A DNA stretch of 64,000 nucleotides, taken from contig NZ_JAPWDU010000002.1 in assembly GCF_027257155.1 (NCBI RefSeq), positions 434,001-498,000 of the forward strand, written 5' to 3'. Every line of letters starts with the position of its first letter. Position 1 is the stretch's first letter. Both the position numbers and the translations under genes were made by a program. Positions 31,782 to 40,848 of the stretch are shown here, piece by piece. The DNA is from Cerasicoccus sp. TK19100 (GTDB lineage: Bacteria; Verrucomicrobiota; Verrucomicrobiia; Opitutales; Cerasicoccaceae). The notes under the pieces are model-generated. The model was not told the origin of the DNA, made no database searches, and worked only from the letters and a program-made list of their open reading frames with translations.

Positions 31782-33029
31782 CTAGTGGGCGACTTCGACC
31801 TTCTTACCCTTGGTCTGGCCAATAGCAGCCAGCAGCTCGTCGAACCAAGGCTCGTCAATGTTGAACGGCTTGCCGCCCTTGATGCGCTCGAACTCGATCG
31901 CGCGCAGGATGTTGCGCTGGTCTTCGTCGTGGCCGATCACGCCGGTCTTGCCTTCGTGTGCACATTGGACGGCGAGATCCGTGCAGCTCTTGATTAGGCG
32001 GAGGTCGTCGATATTGGCCGGAGCCGCACGGCTGAAGTAGCCGCTCTTTTGCACCATGTTTTTCTCGGCACCGAGGGCTTCAGCAAACTTGCTGCCGAAG
32101 TATTTGCCGGGGTTCACGGCGTCCAGCTTCACGTGGCCAAAAGCGTCGCGGGGCACTTCCTGGCCAGCGGCTTCCATCTGCTTGACGATGGACTCCACGC
32201 CCGCGCCTTCGGAGACAAAAATGTTCACGCAGTCGACTTCATCCATGACCTTCTTGAGGCGCTCGGCTTCGGCTTCGAGGTCGATTTCCATCTCGGGGAT
32301 AAAAATCGCATGCACGTCGAGGCGCTCCTTGCTCAGGCCAAGGCCGGGCACGAAGCCACGGTCGCCAAGGATGTTGTCACGGTAGTATTTTGCGGTCGCC
32401 GCAGTCAACCAACCGCAGGAGCGGCCCATGACTTCGTGAACGATCAGCATGCGGGGGTTGGCGTTGTGCTCGGCCACGATGTTGCGGAAATACTTGGCAC
32501 CCTCTTCGGCCGCCGTCCAGGCACCGAGGCTCTGAGCAATCGGGAAGACGTCGTTGTCGATCGTTTTGGGCAGGCCGATGACCTGCAACTCGTAATCATT
32601 GCGGTGCAGGAATGCAGCCAGGTCCGCCGCAGCGGTGTTGGTGTCATCGCCGCCAATGGTGTGCAGCACTTGGACGCCATCCTTGACGAGTTGATCCGCG
32701 GCGACCTTCTGCGGGTCTTCGCCTTCTTTGACGAGGCCCCGTTTCACGCAGTCCTTCACGTTGGTCAGCTTGACGCGGCTGTTGCCGATCGGGCTGCCGC
32801 CATGGCGATGCAGGATCGCGGCGTTTTTGCGCATCTCCGGCGTCACCGTGATGCTGTCGCCCAACAACAGGCCTTTGTAGCCGCCCACGTAGCAAATGAT
32901 CTCCGTATCCGGAGCAATTTCCGTGTAGCGTTCAATCAGGCCACCGATGGCCGACGATAAGCAAGGCGCGAGACCGCCCGCAGTTAGAATTCCGACTTTT
33001 TTAGGTGCTGGCATAGCGAGTCCATCCAA
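31782..33029 (-). CDS. pfp: pyrophosphate-dependent 6-phosphofructokinase
   Basis: 415 residues of the phosphofructokinase fold. GGDDTNTAA has Asp at the position that is Gly in ATP enzymes, and PKTIDNDV has Lys where ATP enzymes have Gly. Both mark pyrophosphate-dependent enzymes that reversibly interconvert fructose 6-phosphate and fructose 1,6-bisphosphate. Other blocks are LTAGGLAPCLSSAIGG at the start and VEVMGRSCGWL-type substrate site (VHEVMGRSCGWLTA). The start at 33029 has GGGAG about nine bases upstream; an alternative ATG lies five codons inside. Such enzymes are common in Verrucomicrobiota and Planctomycetes. Confidence 0.9.
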   Translation of the reverse strand: MDGLAMPAPKKVGILTAGGLAPCLSSAIGGLIERYTEIAPDTEIICYVGGYKGLLLGDSITVTPEMRKNAAILHRHGGSPIGNSRVKLTNVKDCVKRGLVKEGEDPQKVAADQLVKDGVQVLHTIGGDDTNTAAADLAAFLHRNDYELQVIGLPKTIDNDVFPIAQSLGAWTAAEEGAKYFRNIVAEHNANPRMLIVHEVMGRSCGWLTAATAKYYRDNILGDRGFVPGLGLSKERLDVHAIFIPEMEIDLEAEAERLKKVMDEVDCVNIFVSEGAGVESIVKQMEAAGQEVPRDAFGHVKLDAVNPGKYFGSKFAEALGAEKNMVQKSGYFSRAAPANIDDLRLIKSCTDLAVQCAHEGKTGVIGHDEDQRNILRAIEFERIKGGKPFNIDEPWFDELLAAIGQTKGKKVEVAH

Positions 33030-33120
33030 TCAATCTCCCGCCTCGTGGGAAGAAAAAACCAGCACAGCCAGCGTTTTATTAGCGTCGGCGCAGGGCCAGG
33101 AAAGCGTGAGAAACCTGTAA

Positions 33121-33960
33121 TCAATATTTACGCGGACGATATCCCGGCTGGTAGCGCCCGTAGTCCGTCAGCAGGAAAACATCCCGCCGAGGCCAGGCGA
33201 AGCGCACCACGATCACGGCAATAATCAGCGTCAGGAATGCGGTCCACGCCGCTGCCAGCCAGAGGCCGTTTACCAGGCCCGCGACGAGGAAGCTCGTCAA
33301 TACACTGCCCAGCACGGCCAGCGGCAAAAACAACGACCCCGGCGCGATATAGCCCTCCATAAAGATTCGCCCTATAAAATACTGCAGCGGCCACACGATA
33401 ACCAGTGCCGTGAAGAACCAGCCAAAGAAATTAAGCATCGGCACGCCATAGTATGGCCCACTGCTCTCCCAGTGCCAATAACCGCAAACCAGCGTTGCCA
33501 CCGGCTCCAGGGAGACATCGACCATCGTCGCCATAATGGCCACACAAAGCGGAATCAGCCCGGGCTTGAGCATTTTTTCCCGTGCCAGCATGTTGAAAAA
33601 CAGCAGTAGCGGATAGAGCACCACCCACCACGCCAGCGGGATGGCCCAGGGCAGCTCCCCCAGGATGCGCGGTCCAAAGCGACCGGTGTAGCCGTATTCG
33701 CCGAACGGAATCCCCGTCTTGGCACCAAACATTTCGATGCCGCCCGACAACACGCCGATCCACAGCAGCACGACGATCGTCGCCCCCCAACCAATGCGAC
33801 GCACCGCATCGAGAAAAATCACCGCCGAGGCCAAGATCATGAACAGCAGGTCTTCCCAGTGGCCCACGGGCGACTCATATGGGATGGCCACCGCGACCAA
33901 CCCCACCAGAAACCAGATCACATACCAACCGAGTATGATTTGAAACAGTCGACGAAACAT
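33121..33960 (-). CDS. CruF-like carotenoid biosynthesis protein (DUF422)
   Basis: 279 residues with about eight membrane segments. The region GGIEMFGAKTGIPFGEYGYTGRFGPRI and PWAIPLAWWVVLYP matches the DUF422/CruF family, hydratases that add tertiary hydroxyl groups to carotenoid ends. The start is the ATG at 33960, because the longer frame upstream runs into an unrelated Arg/Ser-rich stretch. It is 91 bases upstream of pfp on the same strand, with no obvious link. With the CrtI-like desaturase at 55066 it suggests that this organism makes C40 or C30 carotenoids, though the two are not clustered. Confidence 0.8.
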   Translation of the reverse strand: MFRRLFQIILGWYVIWFLVGLVAVAIPYESPVGHWEDLLFMILASAVIFLDAVRRIGWGATIVVLLWIGVLSGGIEMFGAKTGIPFGEYGYTGRFGPRILGELPWAIPLAWWVVLYPLLLFFNMLAREKMLKPGLIPLCVAIMATMVDVSLEPVATLVCGYWHWESSGPYYGVPMLNFFGWFFTALVIVWPLQYFIGRIFMEGYIAPGSLFLPLAVLGSVLTSFLVAGLVNGLWLAAAWTAFLTLIIAVIVVRFAWPRRDVFLLTDYGRYQPGYRPRKY

Positions 33961-34145
33961 CGCGAAGAATAAGGCGCCCAAATTCTCGCGCCGCAACCAT
34001 GATTCGCGAAGATTTCGCCAACTCGCTGTCCTGGCCTTTCTATCAGACGAAAGTGAGCCGTTTGCGGAGAATGCCCGCCCCTGGTTGCATTTTAATAAAA
34101 TCGCTTGCGCCAAAGGACGTTTGCCCCGATGAATAAACGGTTCCA

Positions 34146-34880
34146 ATGCCAGAACCAGAAGCCATACGTTTGCAGAAGTATTTATCCGAGCAGGGTTATT
34201 GCTCACGCCGCAAGGCCGAGACCCTGATCGAAGAAGGTGTCGTGACCATCAACGGCAAAACCGCCCAGCTCGGCGACAAAGTTGTCACCGGCAAAGATAT
34301 CGTCAAAGTCGAGGGCCAGCGCGTCAACGCGCGCAAGCTCAAGCGCTGGGTCCTCATGCTGAACAAGCCCAAGGGCTACATCTGCAGCCACAGCGATCCG
34401 CACAACTCCAAAACGATTTACCAGTTGGTCCCTCCCGAGCTCGTCAGCGACAAGTTGATCTGCTGCGGCCGCCTCGATAAAGAGAGCGAAGGCATGCTGA
34501 TCCTCACCACCGATGGCGACTTGGCCCAGCGCATCACCCACCCTTCCGGCGGCGTCATCAAGCGCTATCGCGTAAAACTAAGCCGCAAATTCGACACCGA
34601 GCTTATCCCCAAGCTCATCAAGGGCATCAAGCGCGATGGGGAATTCCTGCAGGCTAAAAAGATCGTCATGGCCACCAAGGGGCAAGACGTGGACCGCCGC
34701 CTGGAAGTCCACCTGGAACAAGGTCGGAAGCGTGAAATCCGCCGCATGTTCGAAGCTTTCGGCTACTTTGTGGACAAGCTGGAGCGCTTCCAAATGGGTA
34801 ATCTCCCCATGAAGGGCATCCCCCGCGGCGGCATCCGCGAAGTGACAAACAAGGAATTGGACTTTCTCTTTTCAAAATAG
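34146..34880 (+). CDS. RsuA/RluB-family ribosomal pseudouridine synthase
   Basis: 244 residues. An N-terminal S4 RNA-binding domain (IRLQKYLSEQGYCSRRKAETLI, residues 8-29) is followed by the pseudouridine synthase core. Its catalytic Asp is in CCGRLDKESEGML, and LMLNKPKGYICS and QGRKREIRRMFEAFG are also conserved. RluB/RluE modify 23S rRNA and RsuA modifies 16S rRNA; the target cannot be told apart here. It is followed after 15 bases by the SH3-like exported gene. Confidence 0.9.
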   Translation: MPEPEAIRLQKYLSEQGYCSRRKAETLIEEGVVTINGKTAQLGDKVVTGKDIVKVEGQRVNARKLKRWVLMLNKPKGYICSHSDPHNSKTIYQLVPPELVSDKLICCGRLDKESEGMLILTTDGDLAQRITHPSGGVIKRYRVKLSRKFDTELIPKLIKGIKRDGEFLQAKKIVMATKGQDVDRRLEVHLEQGRKREIRRMFEAFGYFVDKLERFQMGNLPMKGIPRGGIREVTNKELDFLFSK

Positions 34881-34895
34881 TCGTTAGGCTTTCCT

Positions 34896-35768
34896 ATGAT
34901 GAATTTTAAGACCCGCATTTTGCTTTTCCTCGGCGCATGCCTGGCCTCGATCTCCCTCTTTGCTCAGGACCGCATGGTGAATATTTACCTGGAACCCGAC
35001 ATCAACGGCACCATCTATTTCCAGGAAAGCATGGACGAGCTCAATGACCTGGAGCCGCGGCCCTTGCTTGATGGCGGCGGCGCGGGCCAAGGTTGGATGT
35101 TCGTCCAATACCCGGGCAAATACGTGGGCTACGTGCCTGACAGCGAGATCCTCGCCAATGACACCGTCCGCAACGGATCCAAGGCATTTCTGCGCCCCGA
35201 CCTGGCCAGCCCGGTTTTGGCCGTGATCATTGATGGCGACGAAGCCGAAGTTGCCCGCATCGAAAATGGCTGGGCCACCATTTACTTCGAGGGAGAAGCT
35301 CCCGCCTATTTCCGACTCGACGATAGCGCCGCCAGCAGCGCCCCTGCCCTTGCGCCGGCTGCCACGATCGGCAAAGCGCCCCAGAGCGCCTCAGCTAACT
35401 CAGCGCCAGCCAATTCATCCAATGCGGGCAATGCACCAGTACTACAGGAAGTCACGATGCAAGACACGGCCATCAATACTCCCGTCACCGCAGGCATTCG
35501 CCCGATGTCGCAGAGCGTTTCGCGCTACATTCAGGGTAAATTCGAGCGTATCACCGCTTGGGACCGCCTCTTCGGCAGTGACTACGATTACCGCCTCCTC
35601 GACGCCAACGACGACACCGTAGCCTACGTAAAGGTTAACGACACCATCATTTTCGGCACTATTGAAAGCTACTTCGGCCAACGGGTCGAAATCCAAGGTG
35701 TCATGAAGCGCATCAAAGGCAGTGTCCCTCTGGAAGTCACTGCGGATAACATCCGGGTGCTTCGGTAA
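34896..35768 (+). CDS. exported SH3-like/low-complexity protein
   Basis: 290 residues. A signal peptide (KTRILLFLGACLASISLFA) is followed by a beta-rich segment at 25-140 (VNIYLEPDINGTIYF, MFVQYPGKYVGYVPDSE) that resembles bacterial SH3-type domains. A Ala/Ser-rich linker of about 45 residues (SASANSAPANSSNAGNAP) precedes a C-terminal domain (SRYIQGKFERITAWD, DYDYRLLDANDDTVAYVKV). No catalytic motif. It lies 15 bases after the pseudouridine synthase stop on the same strand, and a hairpin after it can terminate both convergent genes. Confidence 0.55.
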   Translation: MMNFKTRILLFLGACLASISLFAQDRMVNIYLEPDINGTIYFQESMDELNDLEPRPLLDGGGAGQGWMFVQYPGKYVGYVPDSEILANDTVRNGSKAFLRPDLASPVLAVIIDGDEAEVARIENGWATIYFEGEAPAYFRLDDSAASSAPALAPAATIGKAPQSASANSAPANSSNAGNAPVLQEVTMQDTAINTPVTAGIRPMSQSVSRYIQGKFERITAWDRLFGSDYDYRLLDANDDTVAYVKVNDTIIFGTIESYFGQRVEIQGVMKRIKGSVPLEVTADNIRVLR

Positions 35769-35783
35769 GAGCCCTCAAGACTG

Positions 35784-35818
35784 AAAAAGCGCAGCCGGCG
35801 TGATTCCGACTGCGCTTG
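35784..35818 (-). terminator. terminator between convergent genes
   Basis: Perfect 8-bp stem AAGCGCAG / CTGCGCTT with a 15-base loop, followed on the minus strand by TTTTTC. It suits the beta-helix gene at 35841 best and could also stop transcription from the left. Confidence 0.8.
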
Positions 35819-35840
35819 AAAATATGCGAGATACCTGCCC

Positions 35841-38800
35841 TCAAGGGCGGAGCATATCAGGACCAAGTCCGGGATTATTCGTTGCCCAAGTGGTATCGAA
35901 CATCAGGCGCTCCTTCATCGTGAGGGTGTCGTCATCGTAGTCCGGGAAGATCACTGTGCGGTTGGTCTCGTAGCCACCGGAGAGATCATCCAGGACGAGA
36001 TTACCCGAGTAGGTGTGGTCGGTGTTCGCGTTTTCATCTACGTCCTCAATCGAGAGATAATCGGCAATGTTGTTCGTGAACGTGCCGCCTTGATTGAATT
36101 CCCGAATGAGAATCTTACCAAAAGCGAGGTCCGGGCCGCCGTCATAAACTTCATCCGGATGCCCAATGCTCAGGCAATTGCGCACCTCGAAGTTCAAGTT
36201 GCCGCGCATGGCAATGCCGTTCTGGCTGTTGCTCACAAATACGCAGTGCTCCATGAGCCAGTCGCGATGGTTGCCGGTCCAATACGGGATGCGACTACTG
36301 CTGATGCGCTGGTCTTCGTTTTCGATGAGTGAGCCTTGTGACTTGCCATCGCCGTAGCCAAATACGCGGCGGATAAGCGCCTGGCGGTTCGGCGGCTGGT
36401 TGGGATTACCGAACTGGATGATGTCGCGGTGCTCCCCGGAGGTGTGGTTGCCCTCGTGGCCGAGCAGCTCGACATTTTCCAGCCAGATGCCACGGCTTTG
36501 CTGGAAGAACGCGTGGTCGTCGGCCACCGTTTGGCTCACCGTGTCAAAGACGCCAAATGCCTTCGTGTTTACGGATGCGGACAGCGCCGTATTGAAGTCC
36601 GACAGCGTGCAATCCTCCATCACAAGGTAAGTATCCTCGCGGGTCGTCACCCCGTTGCCGACATAGCGAAAGGTCTCCGTTGTCTCCCACTCGGTGCCGT
36701 CATTGAGATCGACCGTGACCGTGTAGCCCGTGAATGTGCAATTCTTCAGGCGGACACCGCGGGATTTCTTCAGCGACAACAGCGTCGTCTCGGAGGTCAG
36801 TTCAAAATCGACATTCTCTATGATGAAATGGCCGGTGGTATTTAGCCCGCCCTCCGTGATCTTGGCCCCACTGGCCCCAAGGATGATAACCGGGTCTTCG
36901 GTGGAGCTGGTTGAGAGGGCTTTGCCGTATGTGTTGCCCCAGCTGTAGGTGGTGTTCGTGGCTAGTTGGACGACGTTTCCGCCCGTGCCGATGGCGGCCT
37001 GAAACTCGGCGTTATTCGTTGGATAATGGGTCGGCGTGCGGTCGTGAGCGGCAATGATATCGAGGTCAATCGTCGCGCTGGCGGTGTCGTTGCGTGCGTC
37101 TGTCGCTTGAATAATAATCGCAGTCGACGCAGCACTGGCACTGGTCGGGCACTTGCCGCCAACGAGTCCATTGACCGGCATTTCGACCCAAGCAGGTGCG
37201 GATGTAATCGTGTATTCAAACGGCGGGAGGCCACCGGCAAAGAGCACATCGCAGCTAATCGGGAAAAGATGCTGGCCAGGCTCGACATACTGGTGGTCCA
37301 GTTGTGCATGCTTTGCGGTATCCAGCGTAGAATTGGCGGCCAAGGTTGCCGGTTCGGCGTCAACTTGCAGGTAAACGGTAGCGCCGTTAACCGATTGCCC
37401 GGCAGCGTTTTCGGCATAGATATTCATCGCCGTGAGCGTCTGAGTTGTGGTCGGCGAAAAGGTCAACACATCGCCGCTGACGCTCATGGGGATGCCGGCG
37501 TCGTTGGTATAATTACTCACGTTGCCGATGAAGGCGTCAGTCATGTCGACGGTGACGTCTTCGTTCACAAAGCCGAGATGATGCTGAATGTAGGGCTGCT
37601 GATCAAGGAAAGGCCGCGGCCCGTCGTCGCCGAGTTGGGTCACTTCGACCTGATAAATCTCGATGCGGCGCGTGTCGCCCGTTGCCACCACACCACGAAG
37701 TTGCCAGAAAATTTCGATATACGCAGTGTTTGCGGGAGCGGTGCCAGTGGCAGGCATGATGGTCTGGTTGTCGCCAAGGACGAGGTCTGCCGTCGTTTCC
37801 AAAACCGTGCCATCTGATTCGATCAAGCGCACAAAGTGGTCGGTAGAATTCCAACCCGAGCCAACGACCGCACTGCGGATGACGACCTCGTACGACTCGC
37901 CCTCCTCTGCCGGGAAGCGAAGCGTTAGGTATTCCCAGCTAGCGCCTTCACCGCCAAAGACCATTGCACCATCTGCCGCTCCGGCGTTAGCAGCGGTGGC
38001 GTCGTGGTATAGAGAGGCGGGCTCACTGTGAAATGGCGTCGTGCCGGATTCATCGGTTTCGAAGTCCGATGCGTAAAGTGAGACCGCGCCTGAGACAAAG
38101 GAGTCGATCGTTAACACACCGGTAGTAGCCCAAACCGTGGTGTCCCAAATGGCCGCGTAATTTTCGATAATGACGTTACTGGCATCGCCAACATTGACCG
38201 TCCCGCTGCCAGAGTTATCCCATAAATCATACGAATGCCCCACCGCTGGCACATAACCACCCTGCGGGACCAGCCAAACAGCACCACCATTCGTTCCCGC
38301 CAGGGTTAAAGCACCCGTTGAGTGGCTGACGTCAAAATACTCCGCATCGTCGTCACCAAAGACGTCCAGTTCGATCACGCCCGTGTTGATATCCACATGG
38401 CTGCCGACCTTGATATTGAACTTCCGCTGATTGCCGGAGTTCGTCCCTAAGGGCGCGAAAGCTCCGCCGTTTAAGGTGATGCCATTATCCTGTGTGATAC
38501 TGAAGCCCTCAAGGCGGCCACCGGTTTCCACGGTGGTTGCCGAGCGCACGGAGGCGCTATCGTCATTGGCGTCGAGGAGCAGCCCGCCCGCACCAACAGC
38601 CACCCCGCCACTGGAGAGATGCCGAATCGCCGCATAGCTACCATGAACCGACAATGTGCCGCCTGCTTCAACGGATATCGTGCCACCCGAACCACCGTAG
38701 ACATGGCGGTAAACGGCGGCCTCGTCTACCACCACATTCTCGCCGTCCAGATCAATATCCTGGGAGCTCGACGGCAGGCTGCCACCGATCCAATTGCCAG

Positions 38801-38957
38801 TATCATGCCAGTAGATACCATCGCCACTGGCACCATCGAGATCGTCTGCATCCCAGTAAACCTGGGCGGTTAGCGGGTTGGTCAGGGTTGCGCCAATTAA
38901 AATCAGCGCGCTGGGAGAGAGCAGCCAAGCAAATGGCCGGAGGGTGCCGGTTGTCAT
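35841..38957 (-). CDS. large secreted beta-helix protein, probable polysaccharide-active
   Basis: 1,038 residues. A signal peptide (FAWLLSPSALILIGATLTNPLTA) is followed by an autotransporter-type opening YWHDTGNWIGGSLPSSS and strand-rich repeats up to about residue 290. A jelly-roll CBM-like domain lies near 295-435 (EGESYEVVIRSAVVG, AYIEIFWQLRG). Two Ig/cadherin-like modules run at 450-640 (FVNEDVTVDMTDAF, FPISCDVLFAGGLPPFEY). A parallel beta-helix fills 665-1000 (RGVRLKNCTFTGY, LVMEDCTLSDFN, GIWLENVELLGHEGN). It is probably an extracellular carbohydrate-binding or lyase-like protein; no catalytic residues are identifiable. No membrane anchor or sorting signal is seen at the C-terminus. Confidence 0.6.
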   Translation of the reverse strand: MTTGTLRPFAWLLSPSALILIGATLTNPLTAQVYWDADDLDGASGDGIYWHDTGNWIGGSLPSSSQDIDLDGENVVVDEAAVYRHVYGGSGGTISVEAGGTLSVHGSYAAIRHLSSGGVAVGAGGLLLDANDDSASVRSATTVETGGRLEGFSITQDNGITLNGGAFAPLGTNSGNQRKFNIKVGSHVDINTGVIELDVFGDDDAEYFDVSHSTGALTLAGTNGGAVWLVPQGGYVPAVGHSYDLWDNSGSGTVNVGDASNVIIENYAAIWDTTVWATTGVLTIDSFVSGAVSLYASDFETDESGTTPFHSEPASLYHDATAANAGAADGAMVFGGEGASWEYLTLRFPAEEGESYEVVIRSAVVGSGWNSTDHFVRLIESDGTVLETTADLVLGDNQTIMPATGTAPANTAYIEIFWQLRGVVATGDTRRIEIYQVEVTQLGDDGPRPFLDQQPYIQHHLGFVNEDVTVDMTDAFIGNVSNYTNDAGIPMSVSGDVLTFSPTTTQTLTAMNIYAENAAGQSVNGATVYLQVDAEPATLAANSTLDTAKHAQLDHQYVEPGQHLFPISCDVLFAGGLPPFEYTITSAPAWVEMPVNGLVGGKCPTSASAASTAIIIQATDARNDTASATIDLDIIAAHDRTPTHYPTNNAEFQAAIGTGGNVVQLATNTTYSWGNTYGKALSTSSTEDPVIILGASGAKITEGGLNTTGHFIIENVDFELTSETTLLSLKKSRGVRLKNCTFTGYTVTVDLNDGTEWETTETFRYVGNGVTTREDTYLVMEDCTLSDFNTALSASVNTKAFGVFDTVSQTVADDHAFFQQSRGIWLENVELLGHEGNHTSGEHRDIIQFGNPNQPPNRQALIRRVFGYGDGKSQGSLIENEDQRISSSRIPYWTGNHRDWLMEHCVFVSNSQNGIAMRGNLNFEVRNCLSIGHPDEVYDGGPDLAFGKILIREFNQGGTFTNNIADYLSIEDVDENANTDHTYSGNLVLDDLSGGYETNRTVIFPDYDDDTLTMKERLMFDTTWATNNPGLGPDMLRP

Positions 38958-39247
38958 AGATGATGGGGGTTGGGGGTGTGTTTTTCAGCCTGGGGTAGGC
39001 TTCATCGGCTCCACTTGGATACAGTTAAAAATCACTGTCCCCAAATGGAATCCGCGCAAATACTAACGTTTGATTCACGTTTTTAAAAGAAAAATCAGCC
39101 AATCGAACAAACACGAGGAACTTCGCCCAGTGAACGCCAACTCCGAATCGCCCCCAATCTTCGCGCTCAACCTCCACACAACGAAGAACGCTATCGAATG
39201 CATTTTTAGCTTTGCCATTGGCGGCGGGGGCTTCTGCAATCGCCCAT
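38958..39247. other. intergenic region between the beta-helix gene and folD
   Basis: About 290 bases between divergently transcribed genes. It begins with a G/T-rich stretch (GGGGGTTGGGGG) just upstream of the beta-helix start and then has a mid-GC region. No credible ORF, hairpin array or riboswitch was found; it presumably holds the promoters of both genes. Confidence 0.5.
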
Positions 39248-40129
39248 ATGGAACTGATTGATGGTAATGCCATTTCTGAACAAATTCTGGACGAACTGAA
39301 GGCCGAGCTCGCTCAGCTGGATGGGCCCAAGCCCGGCGTGGCCTTTGTCCGCGTGGGCGAAGATCCGGCTTCCGTGTTCTACGTGAACAAGAAGCAGAAG
39401 GTCGCGGCCAATATCGGCGTCGAGAGCACGCTGCATGTTCAGCCCGAAAGCATTACCCAGGAAGAACTGCTCGCCGTCATTGATAAGCTCAATGACGATC
39501 CGGCGGTGCACGGCATTCTCGTGCAGGCACCCCTGCCCTCACACATCGAGGAACGCGTCATTTTTAACCGCGTATCGCCGGACAAGGATGTCGACGGCTT
39601 TAACGTCATTAACATCGGTAAACTCGTCCAGGAAGACCCAACTGCCTTTGTGGCCTGCACGCCCGCAGGCGTGATCGAGCTACTCAAGCGCAGCGGCGCC
39701 GCCACCAGCGGCAAACGCGTGGTCGTAGTCGGCCGCAGCCTGATCGTTGGCAAGCCCGCCGCTCTACTGCTCATGATGAAGGCCGAGTTCGGTAACGCAA
39801 CCGTGACCGTCGCCCACTCGCGCACCTCGAATCTGGCTGAGGTCGTTGGCGAGGCAGACATCATCATCGCCGCCATGGGTAAGGCCAGCTTCATCACTGC
39901 GGACATGGTCAAGGAAGGTGCTGTCGTGATCGACGTGGGCATCAACCGCGTAGACGACGCCAGCAAGAAAAAGGGCTACCGTATCGTCGGCGACGTAGAC
40001 TTCCCGAACGTATCGCCCAAGTGCTCCCAAATCACGCCAGTGCCCGGAGGCGTTGGCCCGATGACGGTTGCGATGCTGATGAAGAACACGGTCGCCGCCT
40101 ACCGCCGCAGTCTGGAGTCCAACGCCTGA
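39248..40129 (+). CDS. folD: bifunctional methylene-THF dehydrogenase/cyclohydrolase
   Basis: 293 residues. FolD interconverts 5,10-methylene-, methenyl- and 10-formyl-THF. The motifs [12 protein letters not shown] (catalytic Lys), [38 protein letters not shown] and [15 protein letters not shown] are all present. The ATG at 39248 is used because the upstream codons form an Ala/Gly stretch ([11 protein letters not shown]). Followed two bases later by the RDD gene, it is the first of a run of same-strand genes that includes folK, pabB and pabC, so folate-related functions cluster here. Confidence 0.95.
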   Translation: MELIDGNAISEQILDELKAELAQLDGPKPGVAFVRVGEDPASVFYVNKKQKVAANIGVESTLHVQPESITQEELLAVIDKLNDDPAVHGILVQAPLPSHIEERVIFNRVSPDKDVDGFNVINIGKLVQEDPTAFVACTPAGVIELLKRSGAATSGKRVVVVGRSLIVGKPAALLLMMKAEFGNATVTVAHSRTSNLAEVVGEADIIIAAMGKASFITADMVKEGAVVIDVGINRVDDASKKKGYRIVGDVDFPNVSPKCSQITPVPGGVGPMTVAMLMKNTVAAYRRSLESNA

Positions 40130-40131
40130 TT

Positions 40132-40755
40132 ATGGCGGAATCCAGCCCCGTGAAGCCTCCTCCGCTGCCCAAGATACCGGTGATTCAGATCGCGGGTCGG
40201 GGTAAGCGCACCCTGTGTGCCCTACTCGATTTTACCGTCATTTTGCTGGTATCGTCGTTTCTGGTGGCCAAGATATTCTGGCCTACGATGTATCCATCGG
40301 CCTGGCCGGAGCTCGTCGAATGGCAGCAGGAGGCCAACACCCAAATCGAGCACTGGCAATCCACTCCGGACGCGCCATATCCCACCTATCCCGACCCACC
40401 CTTGGCCGCGCAGGAAGGTGTGGCGTTTGCCCAAGTCTTCACGGGTATGGTGGTCTGGTTTTACTTCTTTTTCAGTGAAGTCTTTACGCGGGGAAGCTCT
40501 CTGGGCAAATCCGTCTTTGGGCTAAGGGTAATGAGCATGCGCCACGCCGGGCCTCCAACTCCTTTGGAATGCGGAGTCCGGGCCAGCATCAAGGCCTCGT
40601 GCTTTATTATGCCGATAATTTTACTACCGATCAATTTGCTCGTCATGCTCTTGCACCGACAGCGCCAGGCATTACACGATTTAACTGCTTCCACGCTGGT
40701 CGTCGCGATGCCGATGGTGCTGGTTCAGAAAAAGCCGGTTAAGCGCGACGATTAA
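40132..40755 (+). CDS. RDD-family membrane protein
   Basis: 207 residues. It has a signature RGKRTLCALLDFTVILLVSS (Arg plus Asp in the first segment) and a later EVFTRGSSLGKSVFGLRVMS, as in RDD proteins, whose name comes from these residues. Three hydrophobic segments separated by long polar loops, including a Pro-rich loop in the middle (TPDAPYPTYPDP). Function poorly known; some RDD proteins act in ion exchange. It starts two bases after the folD stop and is probably cotranscribed. Confidence 0.8.
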   Translation: MAESSPVKPPPLPKIPVIQIAGRGKRTLCALLDFTVILLVSSFLVAKIFWPTMYPSAWPELVEWQQEANTQIEHWQSTPDAPYPTYPDPPLAAQEGVAFAQVFTGMVVWFYFFFSEVFTRGSSLGKSVFGLRVMSMRHAGPPTPLECGVRASIKASCFIMPIILLPINLLVMLLHRQRQALHDLTASTLVVAMPMVLVQKKPVKRDD

Positions 40756-40848
40756 TTTAACTTGCGGCAACTGCCGGTCGTTATATGTTATGCGGCTTGT
40801 TAAAAACTTAACAAAGCCCCGACTCAGACGTCCCAAAATACTGCGCCA

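Noticed and set aside
32049-32960. 303-codon + strand frame opposite pfp
   Set aside because: Antisense shadow of the phosphofructokinase gene, with no recognisable motifs.
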